A DNA stretch of 64,000 nucleotides from the NCBI RefSeq assembly GCF_038404745.2, contig NZ_JAYKTT020000081.1, positions 248,001 to 312,000 of the forward strand, read 5' to 3'. Source of the stretch: Chlorogloeopsis sp038404745. Its GTDB lineage: Bacteria; Cyanobacteriota; Cyanobacteriia; Cyanobacteriales; Nostocaceae. Below the pieces are notes generated by a model, which saw only the letters and a list, made by a program, of their open reading frames with translations, was not told the DNA's origin and searched no databases. Shown in pieces: positions 47,643-56,081 of this stretch; positions within the stretch are counted from its first letter, which is position 1, and the number at the start of each line of letters is the position of its first letter. Position numbers and translations under genes: made by a program.

Positions 47643-48537
47643 CTTCTTCTTTATGTTGTGGGCATTGAAGGATATAACCTACTCCTCCATCACCCCACGT
47701 ATACGGTATATTATCATCCGATTGGATCTGAAATACCAATTGATTCATTGGTTGATTACAAGTAGGACACTTTGGATATTCAGGATATTGAATCCAATCA
47801 GGCCAACCTGCTAATTTATCTCCGCTTTGATGAAATTCTTCCATTAAAATATCATCTAGTATATCTTCTTCATCTTCATCTAATGGAATTTGAAAGTCAT
47901 CTATTTCCAACCAATTGGGGTAGTCATCTACCTCTTGCCAATCGACAATTAATTTAGCGGGAAATAAACCTTCGATTTCTGGTATTTCATATTCTGCTGG
48001 ATGCTGATTTGGTTGTACAATTCTAACCAATTGGCATTGTGAAAATGGAGACCAACCGTCATAGTCGGAAACACAATCTTTATATACGACAAATTTGATT
48101 TTTCCGATATTTCCTTCCCAATCTACTACAGTGCCTGCAATACCCTCAGGTAGTGGTAAATTTTTAGTCGCATATTCCTTTAATTTTTCACATTCTTCAA
48201 TTGTTGTGCCAAATAATCCCGTATCATGCTTAATTTCAATTACATTAGTACAATAAAATAATTGTAAAATTCCAGTTCCAAAGATATTTTTTGCATTTTG
48301 AGGAAGTTCGTCAAGATTGATTTGAAGAAAAAACTGCATAGGCTGATTACAGTTTGGGCAAACAGGCCATTTTTCATCTGCATTCAGCCACGGTTTTCCA
48401 GCGAATTTTGATGCAGTCAAACTACCATCACCTGGTTGAATTATCGGTTTGAATGCCAAACGTTTAACACAGCTTAACTTTTGTTTGAACTGCTCTTTTA
48501 CTTTCAAATGCATGAACTCTTTTCTCCACCACATCAA
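47617..48537 (-). CDS. DUF1963 family protein
   Basis: 306 residues; an ATG at residue 9 (MHLKVKEQ) is an alternative start. Seen: PSKFAGKPW-type segment (SKFAGKPWLNADEKWPVCPNC), MQFFLQINLDELP, and a Cys-rich C-terminal part (CPTCNQPMNQLVFQIQSDD ... YILQCPQHKEEVAFLWQC), with two CPxC motifs that could bind zinc. Known: DUF1963 (YwqG-like) proteins are widespread, of unknown function. Its 3' end overlaps the longest form of truB by 26 bp, so the two may be translated from one transcript. Confidence 0.85.
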   Translation of the reverse strand: MMWWRKEFMHLKVKEQFKQKLSCVKRLAFKPIIQPGDGSLTASKFAGKPWLNADEKWPVCPNCNQPMQFFLQINLDELPQNAKNIFGTGILQLFYCTNVIEIKHDTGLFGTTIEECEKLKEYATKNLPLPEGIAGTVVDWEGNIGKIKFVVYKDCVSDYDGWSPFSQCQLVRIVQPNQHPAEYEIPEIEGLFPAKLIVDWQEVDDYPNWLEIDDFQIPLDEDEEDILDDILMEEFHQSGDKLAGWPDWIQYPEYPKCPTCNQPMNQLVFQIQSDDNIPYTWGDGGVGYILQCPQHKEEVAFLWQCT

Positions 48538-49226
48538 CTATCGGCTCAGATCATGATTAAACGACGGAAGCGAGCGAAGGAATTAAGCTTCAAGAGTTCT
48601 TGCAAGGCACTAAACTCAGTCAAAAAGAGTTAAAGTTCCGAACTGCAAACTTGAAACTTTATAGAAATGTTATGAGTTATATTTAATTTTGCGGTTTTGA
48701 GGATTTTGCAATAGCTCAATATAGCATTTTCTTAATAAAGTGCAACACAGCAGTAAGAGTGACTGCTTTCATAGTTGATTTAATCAAAATCAAAACTTAT
48801 GTGTATTTAACAGCAAAGTATATCGTTGGTTGGCTACTTGATCGTAAGCAATTGAGAACAGCAATATATTCTTTTTAAAATCTTAAAAAATGTATTCTTG
48901 TCAAATTAACTACAAATTCTTGTTGCCAGTCGCTAAGATAAAGCTTTTAGCATCCTAAAATACAGGCGATTGCCCGGAAGTTATGTAAAGTTTTTATCAA
49001 GAGAAGGCAGTCTCGATGAAACAAGTTTCGCCTACAAAAGATGAAAGAGGATTCTTTCCCCTAAACCCTCTTTCGAGTCAGCCATTCACGCCCGGTTTTG
49101 GTACAACCAAGTATGAAAATACCTCTTTGTGTTCCCTGTTCCCTATTTTCTAGCTAGAGGGTAGGCGCGTAGTGACTTCTGTAAGTAGTTGCTGTTGCAT
49201 CTATCACCTCTACTGTCATTTGCCTT
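48538..49226. other. Intergenic, AT-rich
   Basis: 689 bp upstream of the DUF1963 gene. It holds a dispersed-repeat relative at 49161-49235 and otherwise AT-rich DNA. Small frames are too short and biased to call. Confidence 0.45.
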
Positions 49227-49235
49227 CTACTTATG
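49161..49235. repeat. Dispersed repeat at the 3' end of the hydrolase gene
   Basis: GTAGGCGCGTAGTGACTTCTG...CTTCTACTTATGA resembles 45174-45240. The last two codons of the hydrolase gene (AAG TAG) lie within it. Confidence 0.6.
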
Positions 49236-50885
49236 ATCAAATGTCAAAGATTGAATCAAGCTCAAACCCATAGCTTGGTTAGAGTTAGAAGAAATAGATT
49301 TAGCATAGGTGGCATTTAGATAGAGAGAATATTTTGGTATTCCAGCCACATGATTTTTAAAGAAAGGTAGGCTTAAAGCATTCATATAGCGATGTGCTTG
49401 CTGGGGATTGTCTCCAACTAAACCCAGAGGAAATGTGACTTGCTCGGTACTTTCTTTACCCTCACCAATGACGGAAAAATGGGTTCCACCTCTAAGTAGA
49501 ACAAGATACTTTTGTGAATTGGCAATCCAGGAGAAAGGCAAAATTTGTTCGTAAGCAGCAGGGGCGATCGCATCATCACTACTAGCGACAATCATGACTG
49601 GAGCTTGAATTTGACGTAAGCCTACTTCACCAAAAATACTGCTAGTAATTGGATTAACTGCAATTACAGCTTTGACTCGCTGATCGTGCAGGTTATATTC
49701 CTCGTTATTATCATCACGTATTGCTAGGGCGCGACATTGAAGTAGCAACGACAGATTCCAAGTTTTTTTGAGTACCTTTTGATTGCAGTCTCTTTTTAGT
49801 TGCTCAATGTTAATTTTTGCACCAGCTAAGGTTAAAGCTGTGTGAGCACCTAAAGATTGACCAAATACCCCAACCTGTTGTAAGTTTAGCCGATTGTTAA
49901 ACCGAGAATCAGCTTGTAACTGGTCTAATATGTATTTTACATCCAGAGGTTGCTGGTAAAGTTCTGTGGGAATTGCCACATCAGCTACTTTGGTATCTAC
50001 GAGCGATCGCAATTGTTCAATGTCGCTACTGGGGTAGTTGGGAACAACAACAGCAAAACCGTGAGAAGCTAAGTGAGTAGCTAAATATTGAAAGTTACTG
50101 CTGTCTGTACCCAAACCATGAGAAATCAGGATTACAGGTATTTTAGTAAGGATCTTGGGAAGATAAATATCAGTCACTAGCAGTCTTGTACGTGCTGGAT
50201 CGAAAAACTTCAGTGTCTGTTTTGTTAATCCAAATCTTCCCTGAGAGGTTAGATCGGGTAACTGGGAGAGATTAAATAATGATGGAATAATAGCGGCTTC
50301 TTTTGCTTCCTGTTGGGAAACTGCTGCAATAGCGCGGTTGGTTTGGTCGAGCATTTTTCCCACTTCCGCTATTATTTTTAGGGTACGTGCTAAGTCAATT
50401 TGAATGCTGGAACTGGGATACTTACGCACTACATTCAAAAGCGTTAAGCCATCTGGCTCCTTGGCTGCTAATATTAACGCTGACCGTAAAGCTGCGAATC
50501 CTGCTTTTGGTTGGCTAGATTTGGTTTTGATCGCTTCTGTTAACCTATGTAGCAGAAATTCTCCGAGCGGCGTGTCAAGAAATTGCGAAACCGCCACTGG
50601 ATGGACTTTAATTGGAGTAATTAATGCCCGCCGTAATTCTTGAAGCTGTTTAGGCTTGAGAAACTGTAAATAAGACGCCAACTCCTCGTCAACTACACCG
50701 TTTTTGGCGAATTTTTCTAAATCTGCCACTGGGATGGAATATTCTAAGACAGAGTAATATGCATAAATGCGCTGTGCTTTCAAAGCAGAATAACTTAATC
50801 CAAAAGTTGGCAGCAGCATCGAGAGAACTAGCAACACCCAACTTTTTCTTAGGGTGCGATTCCACTTACCAAAAAAGCTGTTCAT
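49227..50885 (-). CDS. Alpha/beta hydrolase with N-terminal DUF1400 domain
   Basis: 552 residues. Seen: an N-terminal membrane or signal segment (SWVLLVLSMLLPTFGLSYSA), a helical DUF1400-like domain (about 35-185), then the hydrolase with IPVILISHGLGTDSSNFQYLA (oxyanion region), GVFGQSLGAHTALTLAG (nucleophile elbow GQSLG), and VMIVASSDDAIAPAAYEQILP with RGGTHFSV (acid and His). Known: cyanobacterial proteins of this type are putative secreted or periplasmic lipases/esterases related to platelet-activating-factor acetylhydrolase. The substrate is unknown. It stands alone on its strand. Confidence 0.9.
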   Translation of the reverse strand: MNSFFGKWNRTLRKSWVLLVLSMLLPTFGLSYSALKAQRIYAYYSVLEYSIPVADLEKFAKNGVVDEELASYLQFLKPKQLQELRRALITPIKVHPVAVSQFLDTPLGEFLLHRLTEAIKTKSSQPKAGFAALRSALILAAKEPDGLTLLNVVRKYPSSSIQIDLARTLKIIAEVGKMLDQTNRAIAAVSQQEAKEAAIIPSLFNLSQLPDLTSQGRFGLTKQTLKFFDPARTRLLVTDIYLPKILTKIPVILISHGLGTDSSNFQYLATHLASHGFAVVVPNYPSSDIEQLRSLVDTKVADVAIPTELYQQPLDVKYILDQLQADSRFNNRLNLQQVGVFGQSLGAHTALTLAGAKINIEQLKRDCNQKVLKKTWNLSLLLQCRALAIRDDNNEEYNLHDQRVKAVIAVNPITSSIFGEVGLRQIQAPVMIVASSDDAIAPAAYEQILPFSWIANSQKYLVLLRGGTHFSVIGEGKESTEQVTFPLGLVGDNPQQAHRYMNALSLPFFKNHVAGIPKYSLYLNATYAKSISSNSNQAMGLSLIQSLTFDHK

Positions 50886-51405
50886 TGTTTATGTAAGGGA
50901 ATTTTGTTGGATGAGGCGTGCGTTTTGTTAGTTAATCTACACCCTGGATTTATGAATCTAATGCGCCTCAAAGTTTAATGAAATTTTTTGGTTTTTCTCT
51001 CGTTACCAAATTCAATATTTAACTTCAATTTGTAACTTTCCCCATCACCGTAGGGTGGGCAATGCTCATAATCTAAAAATAAGATTTTGAATAAACTCTA
51101 AGCATTGCCCACCTTACAAAAATTGCTGATAACTTATACACTTAGATGTAGAGAGCCAGATTGCTCTAATTCTCGTTACTAGGTTCAACCTGGTAACAAG
51201 AGTTTCAAGGCTTTGCCTCCAGGCTGTTAGAACTAGTGCAAGAACTGAGTTGAATTACTTATAGTTTGTCACTCGAATCAATTAATTTTCGCTAACAATA
51301 ACATCATAACAAATTCCAAAAAAAGATACTATTTTAGACAAAAAATAAATACAAAAATACTATTGATTGACTTATAAATACAGTAAAAATATATAAAATT
51401 ACTCA
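50886..51405. other. Intergenic with a 17-bp palindrome
   Basis: 520 bp upstream of the hydrolase gene. It holds the near-perfect palindrome at 51050-51116 described separately. The remainder is AT-rich with no gene. Confidence 0.5.
51050..51116. repeat. Large inverted repeat
   Basis: GTAGGGTGGGCAATGCT (51050-51066) and AGCATTGCCCACCTTAC (51100-51116) are inverted 17-bp arms with one mismatch around a 33-bp AT-rich loop. It is of a type frequent in cyanobacterial intergenic DNA. Confidence 0.85.
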
Positions 51406-52428
51406 TTAATTACGTTTTTTTTTCAAGGCGATCGCACTCGAACCAGCTACAACTAAAAATGCTCCAAATATTCCTATTAGTGTAGTTTGCTCAGGGTTAA
51501 TTAAATTTGGTGATATGACTGATACAACCCAAACTGATAAGAAAGTAACAATGGGGGTAGAAGCCAGTACTGCACTAACTCGCGATGCCTCCCAGTGTTC
51601 TAAAGCTTCAGCAAAAGCACCATAAGCAATTAAAGTATTTAAGCCACAAAAAGTTAACATTCCCCAGTGAAATAAATCAAGTGTAAAAATTGTTTTTGGT
51701 TTAGCTAATAAAGAGAAGCATAAAGTACACCCTCCGTAAATCATCAGCATGATATTAGCAGAAGATAAAGATTTTAATAACTGTTTTTGTGCTAGAGCAT
51801 AAACTGCCCATGTTGCTGCTGCTAGTACAATAAAACTACTACCTACTAAATATTGTTTGGATGCACTAAAGATAATTGCTTTATCATTAGATATAAAAAA
51901 GTCACTTACTTGTATAGATGTATTTGTCATGGGCAAATTAGTATATTGAGAAACTTTGACAAAAGACTGAAATAGTTGGTCGTGGAAAAATAGAATAAAA
52001 CCAGCAATTAAAATAGTTACACCAAGCCACTGACTTAATGTGTAATGTTCCCGGAAAATCACTAAACCTCCCAAACCCATCAGTAAAGGTGCTAATTGAA
52101 TAATCACTTGAGCATTAGAAGGCGAAGTAAGTGCTAAACCTTGGAGATAGAGAATATAATTAATAGCCAAGAAAATAGTTGCAATAACTAACAACTTCCA
52201 AGAAGTTGAACGCAATTGTATCAATGTCGGCAATTTTCCTCGCCAACCTAAATAAATCGCGAGCAAAACAAAGGAAATAAAAAAGCGGAACCAAGTAAGG
52301 GTATATACATCTAGCAGTTGTAGTGTCACTGTTAGTGCTATTGGTAGAATTCCCCATAAGAAAACAGTTAATATTGATAGCGCTAATCCCAAACGCCAGC
52401 GCCCAGAAGTTTGGTGTATTTGAGTCAT
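51406..52428 (-). CDS. EamA/DMT-family transporter
   Basis: 340 residues with about ten membrane segments in two homologous halves (first from LGLALSILTVFLWGILPIAL, second from SSFIVLAAATWAVYALAQK). Near the centre is a 40-residue loop (SQYTNLPMTNTSIQVSDFFISND) longer than usual. Known: DMT proteins export amino acids, metabolites or drugs. The substrate is unknown. The gene starts 13 bp after the acetyltransferase gene upstream of it, so they may be co-transcribed. Confidence 0.9.
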   Translation of the reverse strand: MTQIHQTSGRWRLGLALSILTVFLWGILPIALTVTLQLLDVYTLTWFRFFISFVLLAIYLGWRGKLPTLIQLRSTSWKLLVIATIFLAINYILYLQGLALTSPSNAQVIIQLAPLLMGLGGLVIFREHYTLSQWLGVTILIAGFILFFHDQLFQSFVKVSQYTNLPMTNTSIQVSDFFISNDKAIIFSASKQYLVGSSFIVLAAATWAVYALAQKQLLKSLSSANIMLMIYGGCTLCFSLLAKPKTIFTLDLFHWGMLTFCGLNTLIAYGAFAEALEHWEASRVSAVLASTPIVTFLSVWVVSVISPNLINPEQTTLIGIFGAFLVVAGSSAIALKKKRN

Positions 52429-52441
52429 TGGTTATCATTAG

Positions 52442-53617
52442 TCAAAAGAAATCTGGCATCCAAGGAGATGCTCCTGTAAATATTTGCGTGGCTGCAAACA
52501 GGGCTGTTTCTGTCGCATCCAGTTTTCCTGCTAACTGTAACTGCAATGGTGTAAATAAGCCTGTGTATAGCGGTGCTAATCCTCTAATGTCTAGTTGCAA
52601 CTCACCTTTACCACCGCTTGTAACTTCACCACGTCCATTGGCAACAGAAAGGATAAACTTACCATTATTTTCTGCTAACAAGTCATCTTGAATTTCTAAA
52701 TGCAGTTCGGCTTCAACGCTTAGTGGATAACCCCGCTTTTCTAATGCTTTGACTACATTGAGCACGCGCAACATCCAGTAATTTGTAGATCTAATTTTGG
52801 CAGTTTGCTCTGGTAACAACAATGTTAAGGCATCGATTGTAGATCCCCGCCAGCGCACCTTATCAATTTGCGATCGATGATTGGACATAAAACTCCAGAA
52901 AGTTCGTGCCGCAGCAGCTGTGAGAATTACCCAATCTTTGATTCTCAAGATTGTGTCATTCTCTGTACTATGTTGACTGAAGATAATGTAGCCTTGAGGA
53001 TAATCTGCCGAACCGATCGCATAAGTGTAGGTTGCTTCCTTTTCATCTGGCTCGATGATTCTCTGCCAAATAGCTTTATATCTGTCTAGGTTTCCGTTGT
53101 TAAGTTTTGCTTGTTGTTGATAAATGTCATTAAATAGCTCAAGCTCAAATGAAACGGTGACAAGAGGCAGTGGTTGCTCGCTCAATTGAATACTCTTAGC
53201 AGGAATTTCCCAACTACAAAAAGCACCTCCTTGCTCATATCCTGCTTTGCGGTATAGGCGTTGTGTGGCTGGAAAAAGCACGGAGATTGGTACATCCTTG
53301 GCATAAAGTTCTTGAACAGTCTGCCGCATCAGAGTAATAGCCGCTCCTGTACCACGATATTCTGGAGCAACACCAACTGCGGCAATTCCTGTCATCGGCA
53401 CTTTTTGATTACCCCACCACTGAGCCATAGGAAGATGAGCCAACCCGCCAACAACTTGCCCTTGTTGATGAAGAACACGGAAATTTTCCACACCAATTTT
53501 GTTGATATAGATATTTTCATCTGCTGGTGTGCCAATAAAACACTGTTCAAGGATTTTCCCGAACCGTTTCACATCTTCTGAATTGGCAAGCGTGCTGTAT
53601 TCAAATTCAAGCGTCAT
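52442..53617 (-). CDS. Eis-like GNAT acetyltransferase with SCP2-type domain
   Basis: 391 residues. Seen: GNAT core with AAVGVAPEYRGTGAAITLMRQTV and ISVLFPATQRLYRKAGYEQG, a central second GNAT-like fold, and a C-terminal SCP2-like domain (LSVANGRGEVTSGGKGELQLDIRGLAPLYTGLFTPLQL). Known: Eis-type enzymes acetylate amines such as aminoglycosides or protein lysines; many are broad in substrate. It is upstream of the DMT transporter by 13 bp, a possible detoxification pair (inference). Confidence 0.88.
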   Translation of the reverse strand: MTLEFEYSTLANSEDVKRFGKILEQCFIGTPADENIYINKIGVENFRVLHQQGQVVGGLAHLPMAQWWGNQKVPMTGIAAVGVAPEYRGTGAAITLMRQTVQELYAKDVPISVLFPATQRLYRKAGYEQGGAFCSWEIPAKSIQLSEQPLPLVTVSFELELFNDIYQQQAKLNNGNLDRYKAIWQRIIEPDEKEATYTYAIGSADYPQGYIIFSQHSTENDTILRIKDWVILTAAAARTFWSFMSNHRSQIDKVRWRGSTIDALTLLLPEQTAKIRSTNYWMLRVLNVVKALEKRGYPLSVEAELHLEIQDDLLAENNGKFILSVANGRGEVTSGGKGELQLDIRGLAPLYTGLFTPLQLQLAGKLDATETALFAATQIFTGASPWMPDFF

Positions 53618-53727
53618 CGCACCTACCGCCTAGAGCCACTAAACTACAAACATACTACAAGAGACGGTAACATAGTGCATCACCCAATTGATTCACCCCA
53701 ATGGAGGAAGTTCAATTTTTCTCAAAC

Positions 53728-54366
53728 CTAAGCAGATGTCTGATTTTGTTGGTGTTGTAACTCTGTAATTAGTGTGCGGATAGCCCAAGCAACTGCTTTG
53801 GCTGATTCCTTACCCTCTAGCCCATATTCATCTCTCATAGTGTTCCACATATCTGCACTTGCCAGATGTTGGATCACAGCGCATATTGCTTTTGCTTCAG
53901 TTGCATCTAGGTGTTCAACAACTGGCTGTAGCGATTGAGCAACAGACTCTCGCCGTTTGATGCGTAGCCGGGAGCGCACTGACTTGCCCAACTCCGATAG
54001 CAACAATGCCTGCACTAACGTAGCTTGTTCGTCAAATTTGGGAAAGACTTTTTCTATCATCTCCACAATATCATCCACAGAATTGGGATAAGGAGGATCT
54101 CCCAACTGCTCGTCTATCCATAGTCCTAAAGCTTCTAACAGTGCATCTCGATTGGGGAAATAACGATAAATTGTACGAGGAGATACTTCGGCACGTTGAG
54201 CGGCATCAGCGATCGCAAAATCTTTAATACCTTTATTAGCTAGTTGTTCTGCTAATGCTTTTAAAATCAGTTGGCGCGTTTGGGAGGCTTGTTTTTTGCG
54301 CAGCTGGCTGTTGTAAGTGCGTGTTGAACGAGGCGATCGTTCTGGACGGTTCGTGTCAGCATTCAT
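53728..54366 (-). CDS. TetR/AcrR-family transcriptional regulator
   Basis: 212 residues. Seen: an N-terminal helix-turn-helix (FAIADAAQRAEVSPRTIYRYFPNRDALLEAL, about 48-77), a helical ligand domain after it, and a basic N-terminal tail (RPERSPRSTRTYNSQLRKKQASQTR). Known: TetR proteins repress adjacent genes, often transporters, and release DNA on ligand binding. It lies upstream of the Eis-like and DMT genes on the same strand, so control of those is plausible but unproven. Confidence 0.9.
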   Translation of the reverse strand: MNADTNRPERSPRSTRTYNSQLRKKQASQTRQLILKALAEQLANKGIKDFAIADAAQRAEVSPRTIYRYFPNRDALLEALGLWIDEQLGDPPYPNSVDDIVEMIEKVFPKFDEQATLVQALLLSELGKSVRSRLRIKRRESVAQSLQPVVEHLDATEAKAICAVIQHLASADMWNTMRDEYGLEGKESAKAVAWAIRTLITELQHQQNQTSA

Positions 54367-54463
54367 GAAATCAATTCTAAAATGAATTTCATCTCATTGT
54401 CGCATTTGTCTTTTCTTAAAATCAAAATGCCCTCACTCTAGAAGAGTGGGGCTATACGTACAA

Positions 54464-54481
54464 AGCCCACCTCCGTGGGCT
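54464..54481. repeat. Short palindromic hairpin repeat
   Basis: AGCCCAC-CTCC-GTGGGCT is a perfect 7-bp hairpin of a kind frequent in cyanobacterial intergenic DNA. A second hairpin-like element (CCTCACTCT/AGAGTGGGG) lies just before it. It could end the VOC transcript. Confidence 0.55.
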
Positions 54482-54553
54482 AAACTTTCGCCCTCATCGT
54501 TTGGTTAGATCGCCTGCATCATGGTTACATAATATAATGCCCAGTTCCGTTGG

Positions 54554-55015
54554 CTAAACTGCCAGTACAAGCTTTTCCCAGTTTTCAGGAGTGGAAAAAG
54601 CAACATACTGTGCTGCCATTTCTGGGGTTAACAGTTCAAGCAAGATGCTGTTTTCTACCCACAGTTCAACCACTTGGAAAAATGTCCCGCGATCGCCGAG
54701 TTGGGCTTGCCAACCTTCACGTTGGGCAATTTTCTCAATCTGTTGTTGATTCAAAGGTACGGAAATAGCAGCATGAGTGGCGCTAAATTTAGAGCCAGAG
54801 TGTTTTAATTGCAAATCTGGTAAATCTGATCTACCAGGCATAAGTTCGCTACCAATGGGATAGACTTCAATTGCAGTACCATGAGCATCCCCTGCAAAAG
54901 CGATGTAGCTGTCGGGGTAGATGGGAAAAGGATAGGCACAACCACCCCACAATTCTGCTAATACTTCGGCTACGTGTTGTGGATTTTCAACGGCGATGGA
55001 AATGTGGTGAAGCAT
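54554..55015 (-). CDS. VOC-superfamily (glyoxalase/bleomycin-like) protein
   Basis: 153 residues. Seen: paired beta-alpha-beta-beta-beta modules, starting MLHHISIAVENPQHVAEVLAELWGG, with YIAFAGDAHGTAIEVYPIG in the middle and SATHAAISVPLNQQQIEKIAQREGW in the second half. The metal-site residues (His3/His4 and Glu in IEVYP; His in THAAI) are plausible. Known: VOC proteins range from glyoxalase to dioxygenases and resistance proteins; the reaction cannot be named here. Confidence 0.85.
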   Translation of the reverse strand: MLHHISIAVENPQHVAEVLAELWGGCAYPFPIYPDSYIAFAGDAHGTAIEVYPIGSELMPGRSDLPDLQLKHSGSKFSATHAAISVPLNQQQIEKIAQREGWQAQLGDRGTFFQVVELWVENSILLELLTPEMAAQYVAFSTPENWEKLVLAV

Positions 55016-55287
55016 AAGACTTTACCTAATTGGTATTTATATTCGTGTCATGTATATTGACATGAATATAGAGAAATTGCCAATAAATGTTATGAAATTG
55101 ATACACTGAACTATACGAGTCGCAGGCGTTCAGATACCTCGCGGGGATCTATAAATTAGCAAACTACTGTGCCTGTGTCGAAATACAAGATTATTAGTAC
55201 GTGAAGGAAGCGATGCGTTACGTTACGTTAACACAAGCAACAAAACCAGAGATATTAACTGATAAAACTCTCAAAAAAACAAAAGCT

Positions 55288-55920
55288 TTAAGCACTCACT
55301 AACTGAGTTAGGCGCTTGAGAATGCGAAGCACATCGTACAATTCATTGCCAGGGTTCCGGATTAAAAACCCCTTCGATAAGGCATAACGCGGTGGATTTT
55401 CTTTAACTAATTTAACGAAAATGAACTCGCTACCTGTAGCAATCATGCCAAAACTGGGTTTCTCAGGATACGGATTTCCTAACATATAGGCAAGAATTTG
55501 TGCAAGCCCTGCTTCTATCGAAAACGAGGGTTTTTTTGACTCAATAATCATTACCCAGAATTGGTCTTTTAGAACTAAGGTGTCTATTCTTCCTTTGATG
55601 ATTGCATCGTCGTCATCTGGCACAGCAATATCTATAGGTTCTTCTGATTTTACATAAAAAGGAGCCAGATAAAAATCTCCAATAAAAAGTATTGGATCGA
55701 CAATTGCCATTCTAACAACATCTTCTAGTAAAGGTGGATAATTAATCAGATTAAAATAGCCTGCTTTTACCTTGTCTAGAAGTAATTTATCCAAATCAGT
55801 AATTTCTGGTAAATTTTCTTGCCATTCGAGGAAAAATTGGTTATCCAAAACTAAATTAAGACTAAATTTATCGATTAAGTAGCGTAAATCAATATCTTTT
55901 ACTTGGATAGTTTGCGTCAT
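55288..55920 (-). CDS. PD-(D/E)XK-type nuclease-fold protein, restriction-endonuclease-like
   Basis: 210 residues. Seen: the motif GRIDTLVLKDQFWVMIIESK (Asp ... Glu-x-Lys), then AGLAQILAYMLG and GMIATGSEFIFVKLV, matching the core of type I restriction subunit R-like and related cyanobacterial hypotheticals. No specificity or methylase subunit is nearby, so a working restriction system is not supported. It may be an orphan nuclease-fold protein. Confidence 0.75.
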   Translation of the reverse strand: MTQTIQVKDIDLRYLIDKFSLNLVLDNQFFLEWQENLPEITDLDKLLLDKVKAGYFNLINYPPLLEDVVRMAIVDPILFIGDFYLAPFYVKSEEPIDIAVPDDDDAIIKGRIDTLVLKDQFWVMIIESKKPSFSIEAGLAQILAYMLGNPYPEKPSFGMIATGSEFIFVKLVKENPPRYALSKGFLIRNPGNELYDVLRILKRLTQLVSA

Positions 55921-56081
55921 AGTTTTAGGGATTTGAGAATAGAGATTTCTAATAGAATAGAATAATCTGACACACTATCAGGATGCAGTTATGAGAACTA
56001 AATCTACTGCCCCAAGCTTTATTTTGGGAATCTTCATAGAGAAATGATATTCCAGAGTTTTTTATATATCTTCTATTCTTA

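Noticed and set aside
48538..48640. Short frame (MIKRRKRAKEL...) upstream of the DUF1963 gene
   Set aside because: It has only 27 residues with biased composition and no ribosome binding site.
55288..55920. Active restriction-modification system
   Set aside because: Only one nuclease-fold protein is present; there is no methylase or specificity subunit beside it.
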